A stretch of 64,000 nt of DNA from the NCBI GenBank assembly GCA_002633025.1, contig NMRB01000741.1, forward strand, positions 4,693 to 68,692, in the 5' to 3' direction. Shown in pieces: positions 20,965 through 32,454 of the stretch (positions are counted from its first letter, which is position 1; every line of letters starts with the position of its first letter). The position numbers were made by a program, and so were the translations under genes. The notes beneath the pieces were generated by a model, which worked only from the letters and a program-made list of their open reading frames with translations, was not told the origin of the DNA and did not search any database. Origin of the DNA: Notospermus geniculatus. Lineage: Eukaryota; Nemertea; Pilidiophora; Heteronemertea; Lineidae.

Positions 20965-21044
20965 TGACGTCACCAATCAGATTATTGCACAATACACCGT
21001 TATCACGTCATCCCGTCAACGTCATGTCCACGTCCATGACGTCA
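20965..21044 (+). promoter_or_regulatory. CRE/CCAAT promoter-like region
   Basis: TGACGTCA, the palindromic cAMP-response element, occurs at 20965-20972 and 21037-21044. A CCAATCAG box abuts the first at 20973-20980. Several further ACGTCA half-sites lie between, and an inverted CCAAT (ATTGG) is near 20873. All sit within 125 bp upstream of the ORF at 21088. Function is inferred from motif clustering. Confidence 0.5.
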
Positions 21045-21087
21045 GCGTCATTCAAACGGACGCCGTTTCACATGTTGGACCATCAGC

Positions 21088-21999
21088 ATGGCTTCCCGTA
21101 GGTTCAACCAAGATGAAGTTTTCTCAGTTTACAAGAAGGCTTTCTCCATCCAAATTGACTGGGCAATGATATTGGACGAAGATTTCGTTGATTGGTTGAA
21201 TATCTTTGAGAAGGCCAACAACTGTTCCAAAGATCTCGTGGTACCGGCATTGCTCGCAATGACGTCGTCTATTTGTGGCCCGAAGACAAGGATTACAGTG
21301 CAAGGATCTTCATTCAGCAGTCCGTTGAATTCATTCATCTTCGTTGTGTCCGACCCTGGTGGCGGAAAATCTCAAGCATTTACCAAGGTTGTACAACCGG
21401 TGCTCGATATGTATTCTGAGAAGAACAACGGCTTACACTTGAACTTGGAAAACTACACTACGGCGGGGGTCCACCATCACCAGACTCAGAATAAAGGATA
21501 CGGTGTGATTACCTCTGATGAAGGTAAACGGTTCGCCTCATCTATCTCACTCAAACAAAGCAAGGGTGAGTCAGAAAGATCTTTATTGTGCAAGATGTGG
21601 ACGGGACAAGGCGACTACGTCGCCCTGTCTAATGGCAGCAGGGGATTTGACAAGACATCGATGTCAATGTTCCTTCCGATCCAACCAAGTCCGTTTATGT
21701 CTGAAATGATTAACTTCACCTCTGAAGCGGACGGACTTCTAGACAGATTTCTCATCATCACCGCCAGGCCAGTCATGTATCCATCAGCCGTCAACCGAGA
21801 GTTCTTCGAACAGTTCCGAAATCAAAACCTGCAAAATTTCGTCCCCATGTTCGACATGATGTTTGAAGAACATAAGAAGGGCCAAGTTTACATCTTAGAT
21901 GAGAATGCGCAACACGAATACGACCGTATCGTCGATGAGTATGCTGAATATATTACCAGGAAATACTCGTTTGAGGAAGATGGCAAGTACATGAAGTAA
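21088..21999 (+). CDS. P-loop ATPase resembling DUF3987
   Basis: The 303-residue frame is intact. It has a Walker A motif SDPGGGKSQAF (about residues 88-98) and a Walker B-like GYGVITSDEGK (about 137-147). A later segment SEADGLLDRFLIITARP resembles the DGLLDRF arginine motif of this ATPase group. DUF3987 proteins are helicase/primase-associated P-loop proteins known mostly from bacteria, phages and mobile elements; relatives occur in some invertebrate genomes. The molecular role is not established. The upstream region has CRE and CCAAT-like sites. The end MK-stop coincides with a donor-like AAGTAACT, and an acceptor TTTTTACAG at about 22198-22206 precedes an open segment, but joining them in phase gives an immediate stop, so I keep the stop at 21999. 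It may have been acquired by horizontal transfer or carried by a transposon. Confidence 0.65.
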   Translation: MASRRFNQDEVFSVYKKAFSIQIDWAMILDEDFVDWLNIFEKANNCSKDLVVPALLAMTSSICGPKTRITVQGSSFSSPLNSFIFVVSDPGGGKSQAFTKVVQPVLDMYSEKNNGLHLNLENYTTAGVHHHQTQNKGYGVITSDEGKRFASSISLKQSKGESERSLLCKMWTGQGDYVALSNGSRGFDKTSMSMFLPIQPSPFMSEMINFTSEADGLLDRFLIITARPVMYPSAVNREFFEQFRNQNLQNFVPMFDMMFEEHKKGQVYILDENAQHEYDRIVDEYAEYITRKYSFEEDGKYMK

Positions 22000-22939
22000 C
22001 TACACTATTAGGCCTACTTAATTACTGTAACTAGTTGGAACTGTGTTAACCAATTATTAACCACTTGTTGTATGAATTATGTAACACAAAGGACTACAAG
22101 AAATAGGCCTAGCCACTTCACAAAGAACTACACTCCCTGATAATATCTTTTAAAAGATTTTTACCTTAATTCTTGTACTATAAATTTGACTCCCTTATTT
22201 TTACAGATACTGATCACACTGACATACCGCCGACCCAAAGCGAGTATTCCGTTGAGCAGTTATGGATTCCGAAGTTTTTATGACCGTCATGATCCCAAGG
22301 TTCTAAGCTATCCACTGGTATGTTTAATTAGTGGGAGTGACCAGGGACCTGGCGACAGCAATGAGTTAAAAAGGGCATGTGTGGTCAAATTCTCGTAAAC
22401 GTTGTTCCCTACTTTTTGCATGGACCTATAGACTTTCAAATTTTCTGGGGGAGGTCCCCAGACCCCCCGTCGGCGCGCATGTCGGGGGCTTTGCACCCTC
22501 CTCAGGTGCCCCTTTTGGATGGATTGGACACCCGCCTTTGCCAAATCCTAGATCCGCCCCTGATAATGGTGTGTGGCGGATGAGATATTTGGTACTGTAC
22601 TAACAAAAATAAAATGTAAATTAATCCTTAAATACAGCTTTATTGAAATTTCGAGTCAGGAATAGCACTCTTCCTTTCTGTTGTTACCAGGGTCTTGGAG
22701 GTATGCAGGTTTGTTATCTGTGTGATGGAGGTCATCAGAGACAGAGTGATGAATTTCATTATATTTTCAATAACTTTCCTTCACGATCTCAGGAGTCGGT
22801 CTCTTATTCGGTACGGTACAGTATATCAGTCACAGCCCAAGTGTTTTGAAAGGGGTGTTTGTTTTTGTGACTTGAGGAATCTGAGTTGTGATCCTTGGGA
22901 AAACGAAAAAAGCTATGCACTATAATTGCCAATTGCAGG
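22000..22939. other. No gene recognised; hAT-like MITE end near 22562
   Basis: A possible exon 22207-22318 (acceptor TTTTTACAG, donor CTG/GTATG) is open in one frame but unassigned. The segment at about 22430-22562 ends CTAGATCCGCCCCTG, a hAT-type terminus, and its TTTTCTGGGGGAGGTCCCC block recurs at about 57205. Confidence 0.35.
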
Positions 22940-23612
22940 TATTAAAGTTACGGCAGGTTTCTTCATTTGCCCGTCACGTACATGTATGCGGTTTCTCCAC
23001 TGAATGGTAGAGTCTTTTCGTCTAGCATATAGGCAGCGCAGCGAATACATTGCAACAGGTGCTGCCACGTGGCCTGAGTGGACGCTGCCCTTGAGGAACC
23101 TTGTAGGCCTAATATATTCAGCTGATCGGCAGGGTCGGTTTGATGGCAGATTTTCTGATGAATTCATTGTACATTGATAGTTATAGCCAAAAAACATCTG
23201 TTATGTTGTGTTACGCAAAATACCAATACCCAAGGGGATATTGGTATTTCCCGTCACGTAACGTAACGTAACAGAATGGAAAGAGCTCTATCTGCACGAA
23301 TCCATTAAAATTACAACAGGTTCCTTCATTTGCTCATCATATACGGTTCTTCCAATCGCAGATGAGCCTTTTTTCGTCTAGCATAGGCAGCACAGCAAAG
23401 AACAGGTGCTGTCACCTGGCCTAAAGTGAACGCTGCCCTCGAGGAACCTTGTAGTATATTCAGCTGATCGGAAGGGTCGGTTTGATGGCAAAATTTCTGA
23501 TGAATTCTTTGTACATTGATAGTTATAGCCAAAAAACTATTGTTACGTTGTGTTACGCAAAATACCATTACCCAAGGGGGTATTGGTATTTCCCGTAACG
23601 TAACGAAACAGA
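22940..23612. repeat. Direct tandem duplication of about 330 bp
   Basis: Positions 22940-23270 and 23306-23612 are diverged direct copies. Both contain the CAGCTGATCGG and GGTCGGTTTGATGGCA blocks and end with an inverted ATACC(A/C)... hairpin and CGTAACGTAACG repeats. Open frames on the minus strand of each copy are similar but share no known motif. Confidence 0.7.
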
Positions 23613-24164
23613 GTATAAATTCCCGAATATATTAAAATGCGGCAGTGGGTAGCGAAAGAGACAATTATTATCTAAACAGACATCATTATATTTTTACCAG
23701 AAACGCTTTGAAAAGCAATGAAAACACCTTTTTTACCAGACCTTGAAAACACATAGGGACGAGGTTTGTTACGTTACGTTACGTTACGCAAAATACCAAT
23801 AGCCTGGAAAAGTAGTACCGGTACCGGTCTTGCCCTTTCCAGAGTTTAATGTGGCATTGCATGAACACTGGGTACGGTACGAGAATGGAATCTTGTCCGA
23901 ACACTGCCTCCTGTTGCTCATTTGCAGAACTGACGGCCGCAACGAGAGTCAGATGAAGCCTGTCGCGAAGGGTCTATTTTGATTGGTCCGTCCATCTCCA
24001 GGTCGTGTTTTGAATACATTTAGTGCACGGCAATCGTATCACTTGACAACGCTGCTTCAGGCATTTTACTTGCTGTTTCAACCAGCTACACTCGCAATCA
24101 CGCTCTCTGTTCACTCTTAGCCAGACAAACATTAAGAAAAACGCAATTTGTTGGGTGTCTGTAA

Positions 24165-24750
24165 AACTAAGACCAAAGACCCAAGACCTCAGACCCTAGT
24201 AGAAAACCGTGAGCCCTAAACTATAAAACAAAGACCCTAGTAGAAAACTGTGAGCCCTACAACTATAAAACTAAGACCCTAGTAGAAAACTGTGAGCCCT
24301 ACAACTATAAAACTAAGACCCTAGTAGAAAACTGTGAGCCCTACAACTATAAAACTAATACCCTAGTAGAAAACTGTGAGCCCTACAACTATAAAACTAA
24401 GACCCTAGTAGAAAACTGTGAGTCCTACAACTATAAAACTAAGACCCCAGGTAGAAAACTGTGAGCCCTACAACTATAAAACTAAGACCCCAGGTAGAAA
24501 ACTGTGGGCCCTACAACTATAAAACTAAGACCCTAGTAGAAAACTGTGAGCCCTACAACTATAAAACTAAGACCCTAGTAGAAAACTGTGAGCCCTACAA
24601 CTATAAAAATAAGACCCTAGTAGAAAACTGTGAGCCCTACAACTATAAAACTAAGACCCTATTAGAAAACTGTGAGCCCTACAACTACAAAACTTAAGAC
24701 CCCAGGTAGAAAACTGTGAGCTCTACAACTATAAAACTAAGACCCTGAAA
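24165..24750 (+). repeat. 42-bp tandem array, left arm of foldback
   Basis: About 13 units contain CCCTAGTAGAAAACTGTGAG and CCCTACAACTATAAAACTAA. The unit is a multiple of three and gives a false repetitive ORF at 24461-24697. Confidence 0.85.
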
Positions 24751-26429
24751 CGATGGTCCTGATTGGCTCCCGGGTTTTAAGGCCATGTAAATGAAATAGT
24801 CGGTTAACGTCCTTCGACTCTCAATTTTCTGAGGAGGGCAGGGTTCTTTTAAAAAAAAATTATTGAGTTTGAGATGCATGTTACCATGGTAACCAGCATG
24901 GTCCGTGGTAACCGGAGGGAAATTCCAAATGTAATACTAGTAGTTATATGAATTGAAATAAAAACTACTGTGTTGTGTGTTTTATTTAAGCATCCCACCT
25001 TAAGATTTTATTACTGTCTTGGCGGTTTTCTGAAAGTTTTTTGAAAATAATTTTTTGAGGGGGTGATTTCAGTGGCGGGAGGGGATGCTAACCAACTATT
25101 TTCTACATGGCTTAATGCGGCAGTTAAAGGTGAATTAAAGGCCTTACATACCCCTGTCTAGAAAAATTTTAATGAGGTCGAATTTGATTGGATGTTGGTG
25201 CATGGTGATGTCCCATCATGTTGCAGCACGAATTAAGATAAAAGGGGGCGCTGCGATCGCTTTCATGAAACTCGTTTTTTTTCTGTAGTGCAGCCCTATG
25301 GGTTAATTTTTTTTTAAATTCCTTCGCATTGCATTAGTACTGGGATGTATCTACAAAACGTCTGACTCAAAATTACAATAATAGGTGGCGCTGCTAAGAT
25401 ATTAATACGTTTACGTTTTTAACCATAAGTTCCGAATGGATTAACATATTGACCTAATTCTTGTACATTCATCATGTACACGTGTCTGTGCGTCCGTACA
25501 TATGCAGTTTACCGCATTAACCCTTTCCTTCATTTTGTCAGTGAAATAGAATGCTCGGATTTCTTGCTCAGACCGTCTCTCGTTTAAATTTTGCATAATT
25601 CATTAGGTCATGACGTCGTAGGATTATGCAAATTGGGTCAAAAAAGTCGGTCACGTGACCTTGTTAGGGTTTTCTCCGCTAGGGTTAGAATGGCGCCACT
25701 AAGTGCAGGAAGGAAGTGAAGTAAGGAAGGCCGAGGAATGGTAAGCATTCCATTTCACTGATAAAATGAAGGAAGGGGTTAATGCGGCAAGCATAATATG
25801 TACGGATGCACAGGCATGTGTACATGATGAATGTTCAAGAATTAGGTCAATATGTTAACCCATTCGGAACTTATGGTTAAAAACGTGAACGTATTAATAT
25901 CTCAGCAGTGCCACCTATTATTGTAGTTTAGAGTCAGACGTTTTGTAGATAGGCCTACATCCCAGTACTAATGCAATGCGAAGGAATTTTAAAAAAAAAT
26001 TAACCCATAGGGCTGCACTACAGAAAAAACCGAGTTTCATGAAAGCGATCACAGCGCCCCCTTTTATCTTAATTTGTGCTGCGACATGATGGGACATCAC
26101 CATGCACCAACATCGAATCAAATTCGACCTCATTAAAGTTTTTCTAGACAGGGGTATATAAGGCCTTTAATTCACCTTTAACTGCCGCATTAAGCCATGT
26201 AGAAAATAGTTGGTTAGCATCCCCTCCCGCCACTGAAATCACCTCCTCAAAAAATTATTTTCAAAAAACTTTCAAAAAACCGCCAAGACAGTAATAAAAT
26301 CTTAAGGTGGGATGGTTAAATAAAACACACAACACAATTCATAACTACTAGTATTACATTTGGAATTTCCCTCGGGTTACCACGGACCATGCTGGTTACC
26401 ATGGTAACATGCATGTCAAACTCAATAAA

Positions 26430-26712
26430 TTTTTTAAAAGAACCCTGCCCTCCTCAGAAAATTGAGAGTCAAAGGACGTTAACCAACTATTTCATTTACA
26501 TGGCCTTAAAACATGTGAGCCAATCAGGACCATCGTTTCCTCAGAAAATTGAGAGTCGAAGGACGTTAACCAACGATTTCATTTACATGGCCTTAAAACC
26601 TGTGAGCCAATCAGGACCATCGTTTCCTCAGAAAATTGAGAGTCGAAGGACGTTAACCAACTATTTCATTTACATGGCCTAAAAACCCGGGAGCCAATCA
26701 GGACCATCGTTT
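26430..26712 (-). repeat. Three direct copies of an 87-bp block, right arm only
   Basis: CCTCAGAAAATTGAGAGTCG begins each copy. The equivalent left-arm region (about 24750-24840) has only one, so the expansion came after the arms formed. Confidence 0.75.
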
Positions 26713-27105
26713 CAGGGTCTTAGTTTTATAGTTGTAGGGCTCACAGTTTTCTACCTGGGGTCTTAGTTTTATACACAGTTTTCTACCTGGGGTCTTAGTT
26801 TTATAGTTGTAGGGTTCACAGTTTTCTACCTGGGGTCTTAGTTTTATAGTTGTAGGGCTCACAGTTTTCTACCTGGGGTCTTAGTTTTATAGTTGTAGGG
26901 CTCACAGTTTTCTACTAGGGTCTTAGTTTTATAGTTGTAGGGCTCACAGTTTTCTACCTGGGGTCTTAGTTTTATAGTTGTAGGGCTCACAGTTTTCTAC
27001 CTGGGGTCTTAGTTTTAGTCACAGTTTTCTACCTGGGGTCTTAGTTTTATAGTTGTAGGGCTCACAGTTTTCTACTAGGTTCTTAGGTCTTGGGTCTTAG
27101 TTTTA
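26713..27105 (-). repeat. 42-bp tandem array, right arm of foldback
   Basis: Reverse-complement counterpart of the left array, about nine units, some shortened. Confidence 0.85.
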
Positions 27106-27421
27106 TAGACACCCGCAATTTGTTATCAAAATCACGAAAAATATTCCTCTCGAAAAGCCGAATCGGCGAATGCACAGCATCGCCATCTAGTTTGGTTCTC
27201 GAACCCACCGCTAGGGCTATGAGGGTTCGGTATTGGCTTCGCGAATTTTTTTTCACACCAGGCGACGCCATCTTGGTTTCCATATTTGGCGTAATTCTTC
27301 ATAATTTATTCGGATGAATGACGTTTGGTAATTCCCCGCATAGATATACATTATACCATGCGTGTTCGTGGAATGCAGTTGGCGAACGAGGTTTACCATG
27401 ATAACAAAGATTAGATACCGC

Positions 27422-28927
27422 TAGGCCGTGGGCCGAATCGAAAAAAAGAGCTTAGAAAATGGGTTCCGTTGAACAAATTAGCGAACCACGAGAAAAGTGT
27501 GATTTTAGGGTAACATGGGGGTGCTGAGTTCAAAAATGCACTTTTCTCGCTCGTAAAGTTGCACATTTCATCAGAAATTAAGACCCTTTTAGGGCCTAAT
27601 GGCTGAAAGGGAGGGGTCAAAATTTTTGTGTCATCAAACCAAGTCGACATGGGCATCAAATTGAAGGCATATATAAGTACATTGAGATGGAGGCATTTTT
27701 ACCTCCCTATTCCACACCTGAGACCCTGGAGAAGGGGTCAAAAAGGGACGAAATGTGACATTCAACCCCCAACCATGAGCTTGTGGGATGAGCAATGGAC
27801 GCAAAGGTGATTGATAATTAAAGATAATGTATCACGGGTATTTTCGCGGGCCACGAAATTCATTGTTTATTTACATTTTGTTTGTTTATGTCCGGGCTTT
27901 CTTTGTCTTATGAGTAATTTGTTGGTAGCATGCCCCTCTAGAAATTCTGTTGATTCTAAAATTATTCATTTTTGTGGGTTGGCATGTCCCAAAGGTCCAA
28001 AATAACATAATGTAAACATCCATGTTTACAAACATTGAATGTAAACAATGGAGTCGTGATATATTATCTTTAATGTAATGTCAAGAATTGGAATGCTGAA
28101 GACTCTTTAACGGTTGACGATGTTTTTCTTCAAGAGAGTCCTCGCTCAAGTAACACAGTTCAAATGANGAAAGGGGTCAAAATTTTTATGTCATCAAACC
28201 AAGTCGACATGGGTATCAAATTGAAGGTATATATAAGTACATTGAGATGGAGGCATTTTTACCTCCCTATTCCACACCTGAGACCCTGGAGAAGGGGTCA
28301 AAAAGGGACGAAATGTGACATTCAACCCCCAACCATGAGCTTGTGGGATGAGCAATGGACGCAAAGGTGATTGATAATTAATATCATATCAAAACCCTTC
28401 AATCTGACACCAATAATAATACTGTCGTGAAAGTGGTAAAAAATTGGGCCCTTTTTTGAGACCCTTTGGCCCTTTGGGTTCTCCGGTATATGAAACCAAG
28501 CAACATTGGTATCAAATTGTAGGTCTTTGCGAGTATATTCAGATTCAATGACTTTTTCGTCCATTGCTCATCCCACAAGCTCATGGTTGGGGGTTGAATG
28601 TCACATTTCGTCCCTTTTTGACCCCTTCTGTGGGGTCTCAGGTGTGGAATAGGGAGGTAAAAATGCCTCCATCTCAAAGTACTTATATATACCTTCAATT
28701 TGATACCCATGTCAACTTGGTTTGATGACACAAAAATTTTGACCCCTTCCTTTTAGCCATTAGGCCCTGAAAGGGTCTTAATTTCTGATGAAATGCGCAA
28801 CTTTACGAGCGAGAAAAGTGCATTTTTGAACTCAGCACCCCCATGTTACCCTAAAATCATACTTTTCTCGTGGTTCGCTAATTTGTTCAACGAAACTTCA
28901 CATTTCTGGTCTATGGCCCACGGCCTA
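27422..28927. mobile_element. 1.5-kb long-TIR element with nested and duplicated segments
   Basis: The ends TAGGCCGTGGGCC and GGCCCACGGCCTA bound arms of about 400 bp (to about 27815 and from about 28560). A partial third copy of the arm lies in direct orientation at 28168-28380. Flanks share CGC on both sides, a possible 3-bp duplication. Open frames in the arms repeat one another and are not genes. Confidence 0.65.
27817..28077. mobile_element. MITE nested in the long-TIR element
   Basis: ATTAAAGATAATGTATCACG at the left pairs with CGTGATATATTATCTTTAAT at the right. It sits exactly where the outer arm homology is interrupted. Confidence 0.65.
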
Positions 28928-30368
28928 CGCGTTCCCAGGTGCTTTTTCACAGCGGTTTGCACCTTGCTCTGATTGGCACTTTCTTTTGTTTTAGCGCGCG
29001 AATTATCGCGGGGGCTTGTTTTGTTCGTCTGCTATATGTAGGGCAACACATGTAGGCCTATTGTCAGATTGTAGGCCTTATCTTCTCATATATGTCATGC
29101 TTCTTATGATATGATATGCGTGTCTACACGGGCCAAGGGACCTGGATTCCTTTCACACCTGTTTTGATTCTACAGCCTGCTGCACCCGGGCTAGCAGGTG
29201 TCCCCCTGTAAAAAGTGTCCACTGTTGAATGACGGAATAAGCGGCATGGGTATAGAAACCAATCTCCGGAGATTAGAATGTAACCATCTTTTGTTCCCAT
29301 GGAGGAGATTTTCCTAGGACATTCCCTTCACACCGGCAGCAAGTCTCCTTAGCAATGCACTGACTTCTAAATTTCCCGCGCTGAATTGTGGCGGAGTGAT
29401 GCGTTGCAAACTCCGTTCAGAGCACCTAGGAACAAGGTGCCCAAATGGAGATTATGAAGGTTAAACCTCGTTCACCTGCTGCGTCAAGCACACGCTGAAA
29501 CCTGCCATGTCGATCTACGTACAGTACATTCTATGCGGAATAAATTATGAAGAATAGATGCCAAATATGGAAACCAAGATGGCGTCACCTGGTGTGAAAA
29601 AAAATCGCATTGGCTTCTGGCCGCACCGAGATTTCTGGTGTCTGACATCACGAGACACTCTCCAACCGCAAGGGAGACACTCTCCAACTCACGCCATTAT
29701 CAGGTGATCAGTAGTACACAACATGGTGGAATACATTATGCGACGTCAACAAGAGAATCTCCAACTGAATTTTCTTAGGGGTTTGATGGAGGTGAGTTTG
29801 AGTCTTGCTGCAGAAGCAACACAATTTGCCTTGAATGCCTTTTCGAGAGCATAACGCTTTTATTTCCCCGACCTTTTCTGCACATGATATGTACGCGGTG
29901 CCTATACAACACACAGCATGCATGCACAGGTCACCGCCGAATTCCACCAACAATTCAGCAAGTTTGTCGTTTTTACCAGCCTCTGAATCAAATAAACTTC
30001 TCCGCTTCTCGACGGTTGCGTTCCCGGCCGAAAACATTAGGCTTTTCCCTTGAACACGTTGAATTCGCTTTGTGACAAGCTTAATTTACCAGTTGGCACC
30101 ATTTGTAATGAGCCAGGGTTTCTGCCAGAGGGGAGAACGGGGAGAATTCCATCCCCAAGGAAACTACTTGGGGATAAATCCATCCCCAAAATTTTCAGAT
30201 AGAAAGCTTTTTTTAATTTAAAAACTTGTCTTTTTTCTATTGAAAACATCACATTTTAACATCATGTTATCTTGCAGTCCGTGTACAATGTTGGTTTGTG
30301 CTCATTTTACAGTCAAGACTAAGATAGAGCACTAACTTGATTTCTCATCATTACACAGTATTGGTGTT
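28928..30368. other. No gene recognised
   Basis: No convincing exon. The segment 29555-29600 (accaagatggcgtcacctgg) repeats on the opposite strand at about 27255-27285, indicating shared dispersed sequence. Confidence 0.35.
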
Positions 30369-32041
30369 TCATTGTGTTGGTTTGCAGGTCCACTTTAGTC
30401 TCCTGTTAGGTTTCTGGCGGTACCAGATGTCAGCCACAGCATCAAAGTCAACTGACTTCATCCCAGTACACCCCTCAATCGAGATCCTCATGAAATGATC
30501 AAGTGACTCTGGAACTATACGGTTTCTTAGGCGCGTTTTTATTTCTTTCATGTCACTGAAGCTTCTTTCTACAGTTGCAGTAGAGACTGGAAGAGTGACG
30601 GCAATTTTGAACAGTAGCATCAAATTTGGGTACAGTTCAGCAGCAGCTGGTTTTCTAGTGAGTGACTGCAACATACTCTGAAGAGTATCTTTTGAATACT
30701 CTGATGCCATCACTAATTTAAATGCCCGCCACTCTATTCTTGTCTGCTCCGGATCTATGTCTGCTGGGGTGGTAGCTGTGATGTCAAGAGCTTGGCATGT
30801 CAGTGTTGTTTCCTGGCCATAGAAATCGATCAGCTGTTCCAAGCTCTGGTTACCATACTCAGCAAGTTGATTTGGAGCTGTAGGGATATTCTCTGGATGG
30901 AAGATCTTGCAAGCCGTAAGAACACCCATGGCATCCTCAAAGCGTCTTCGCAGGTTTGTCATCAGTGCGTCCATGTAGGGATAACCTGAAAGTTGAACAA
31001 TACGATAACATCACCATGGTGTGTCTGGAGGAAGCAGCTGCAGCAGCAGAGAAGTGTGAGCTGGTGAGTAGATTGCAATTCAATCTGTCACAGGCTTTTT
31101 ATCATCTCACCTGTTTTTTGCAGGAAATCAACTTGTGCATTGGGAGGGACGTCGATATCAATTTTGGCACATTCACCTCGCAGTTCAGAGAACTTGGTAC
31201 CATCAGCGACTGGATCATCTCGTAAGGCTTGAATTGCTGCCAAGCAGCTCTCCAACTCACTGCCTAGGAATGTTACATCTATTGATTTTGCTTGCAGAAC
31301 TTTGCTCAACCTGATAACATGAGGCAGCAAGTCACACAGAAGGAGAAGGGACGCCACAAATTGCACTTTCTTCATGCTCCTGAGGATTCCTAATGCTTCG
31401 TGTTCGCCTACAAAAAAGTAAAGAAACTGATAAAAGTAAAGAAATCAATATCATTATTTTCATTTTGTTCTCCACTGCAGTGTCTTGAGATGACTTGTTG
31501 ATAAACCTAATGCCATTATGAATAAAAAATTTTTGTACATGTAACTTTCCGTGATCTTGTTGTACATGTAACATCAATCATGTCAAATGCATAACCCCCC
31601 CCCCCCTCCCAAATTCTACCTACCTGTCTCACTGTGCATATGATCAAAGGTTGTAATCAAGGGATGCAGTGATTTCTGGACGGCTGTCACACAGCGTTCG
31701 TATGCAGACCACCTCGTATCACTGGGTTTGATCATTTTCATGATTGGGTGATCAAGAACTGCTTGGATGTCCTTAAGTCGTTCTGCTTTCTTTGGACTAT
31801 AGTTGAATGTCTTCCAAATTGACATCATGGTTGCAAAGAGTGAAGTCATTTGACCAATGTTTTTTGAACTCTCCACTAAACCCAACTGAAGAAGGTGAGC
31901 ACGACAATGGACATAAAGAGCTTTGGTTGAGCACAGTACCCTCATTCGCATCTGTACACCACTGTTTTTGCCAGCCATAGTCGATGCCCCATCATATCCT
32001 TGTCCCCTCATTTTTGTTTGATCTATGCCTTTCTTTTCCAT
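30369..32041 (-). CDS. hAT-type transposase-derived gene, three visible exons (5' end incomplete)
   Basis: Three minus-strand exons join in frame. Exon 1, about 32041-31624, contains GQGYDGASTMAGKNSG, the hAT/DUF4371 RNase-H-like start, and ends at ACAG/GTAGGT. Exon 2, 31407-31111, runs from an acceptor TTTTTTGTAG to the donor ACAG/GTGAGA. Exon 3, 30985-30369, starts after TTCAACTTTCAG and ends with the hAT dimerisation motif LPVSTATVERSFSDMK, then a stop. Both junctions preserve the reading frame. The product resembles the zinc finger MYM-type 1-like / ZNF862-like hAT group of invertebrates, about 500 residues in the visible part. The N-terminal BED/zinc-finger region was not found, so this is a truncated transposon or a gene whose first exons lie beyond the helicase pseudogene. 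Function would be DNA transposition or, if domesticated, nuclear regulation. Confidence 0.8.
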
Positions 32042-32454
32042 GAAACAATTAGTTCTTTGGTTATATTAGAGTTGTTGCCTATTCCTAACAGTTGGGGTCC
32101 CCAGCACTGCAGAGGGAAATCTGACACAGTATTACAGGCCTATTTTAAGAAAGTGCCCCTATGAGGTAAGCCAGGTGATACTTTTGACATGAGGTTGTTC
32201 TTACATCAGAGACAACTAGGCCTGCATTACATTACATGAAAGGTGAACTCGATCAGTGTGTCCTTGTATTTCTGACGTGATTGAATGAAGGGAAGTGTTT
32301 TGTGTCGCTGTTTAGTTCCTGAAATAAGGTGGCCCTCAAAATTTGCATACAGCAGTTGAGCCATGCAGTGCTTGGCCAGACAGTAGTGAATGGTATCTGC
32401 ATTCAACAGTTGATCAGCAGTTGACAGTTGGCCATGGCAGTGAGAAGAGATANT

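Larger units (their letters stand above)
24153..27114. mobile_element. 2.96-kb foldback (MULE-like) element
   Basis: The ends GGGTGTCTGTAAAACTAAGA and its near complement (…TCTTAGTTTTATAGACACCC) are flanked by exact 10-bp duplications GCAATTTGTT (24143-24152 and 27115-27124). The arms are about 1.4 kb each and pair along their length, leaving a loop at about 25556-25742. The outer part of each arm is a 42-bp tandem array. No transposase is present. A 9-10 bp duplication with long arms suggests Mutator-like foldbacks; the superfamily is inference. Confidence 0.8.

Noticed and set aside
22207-22318. Possible second exon of the DUF3987-like gene
   Set aside because: The splice sites look good, but joining in phase from either donor near 21990 gives an immediate stop.
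24461-24697. 78-residue ORF with ENCEPYNYKTKTLV repeats
   Set aside because: It is produced by a 42-bp tandem array in a foldback arm; the period is divisible by three and no other coding evidence exists.
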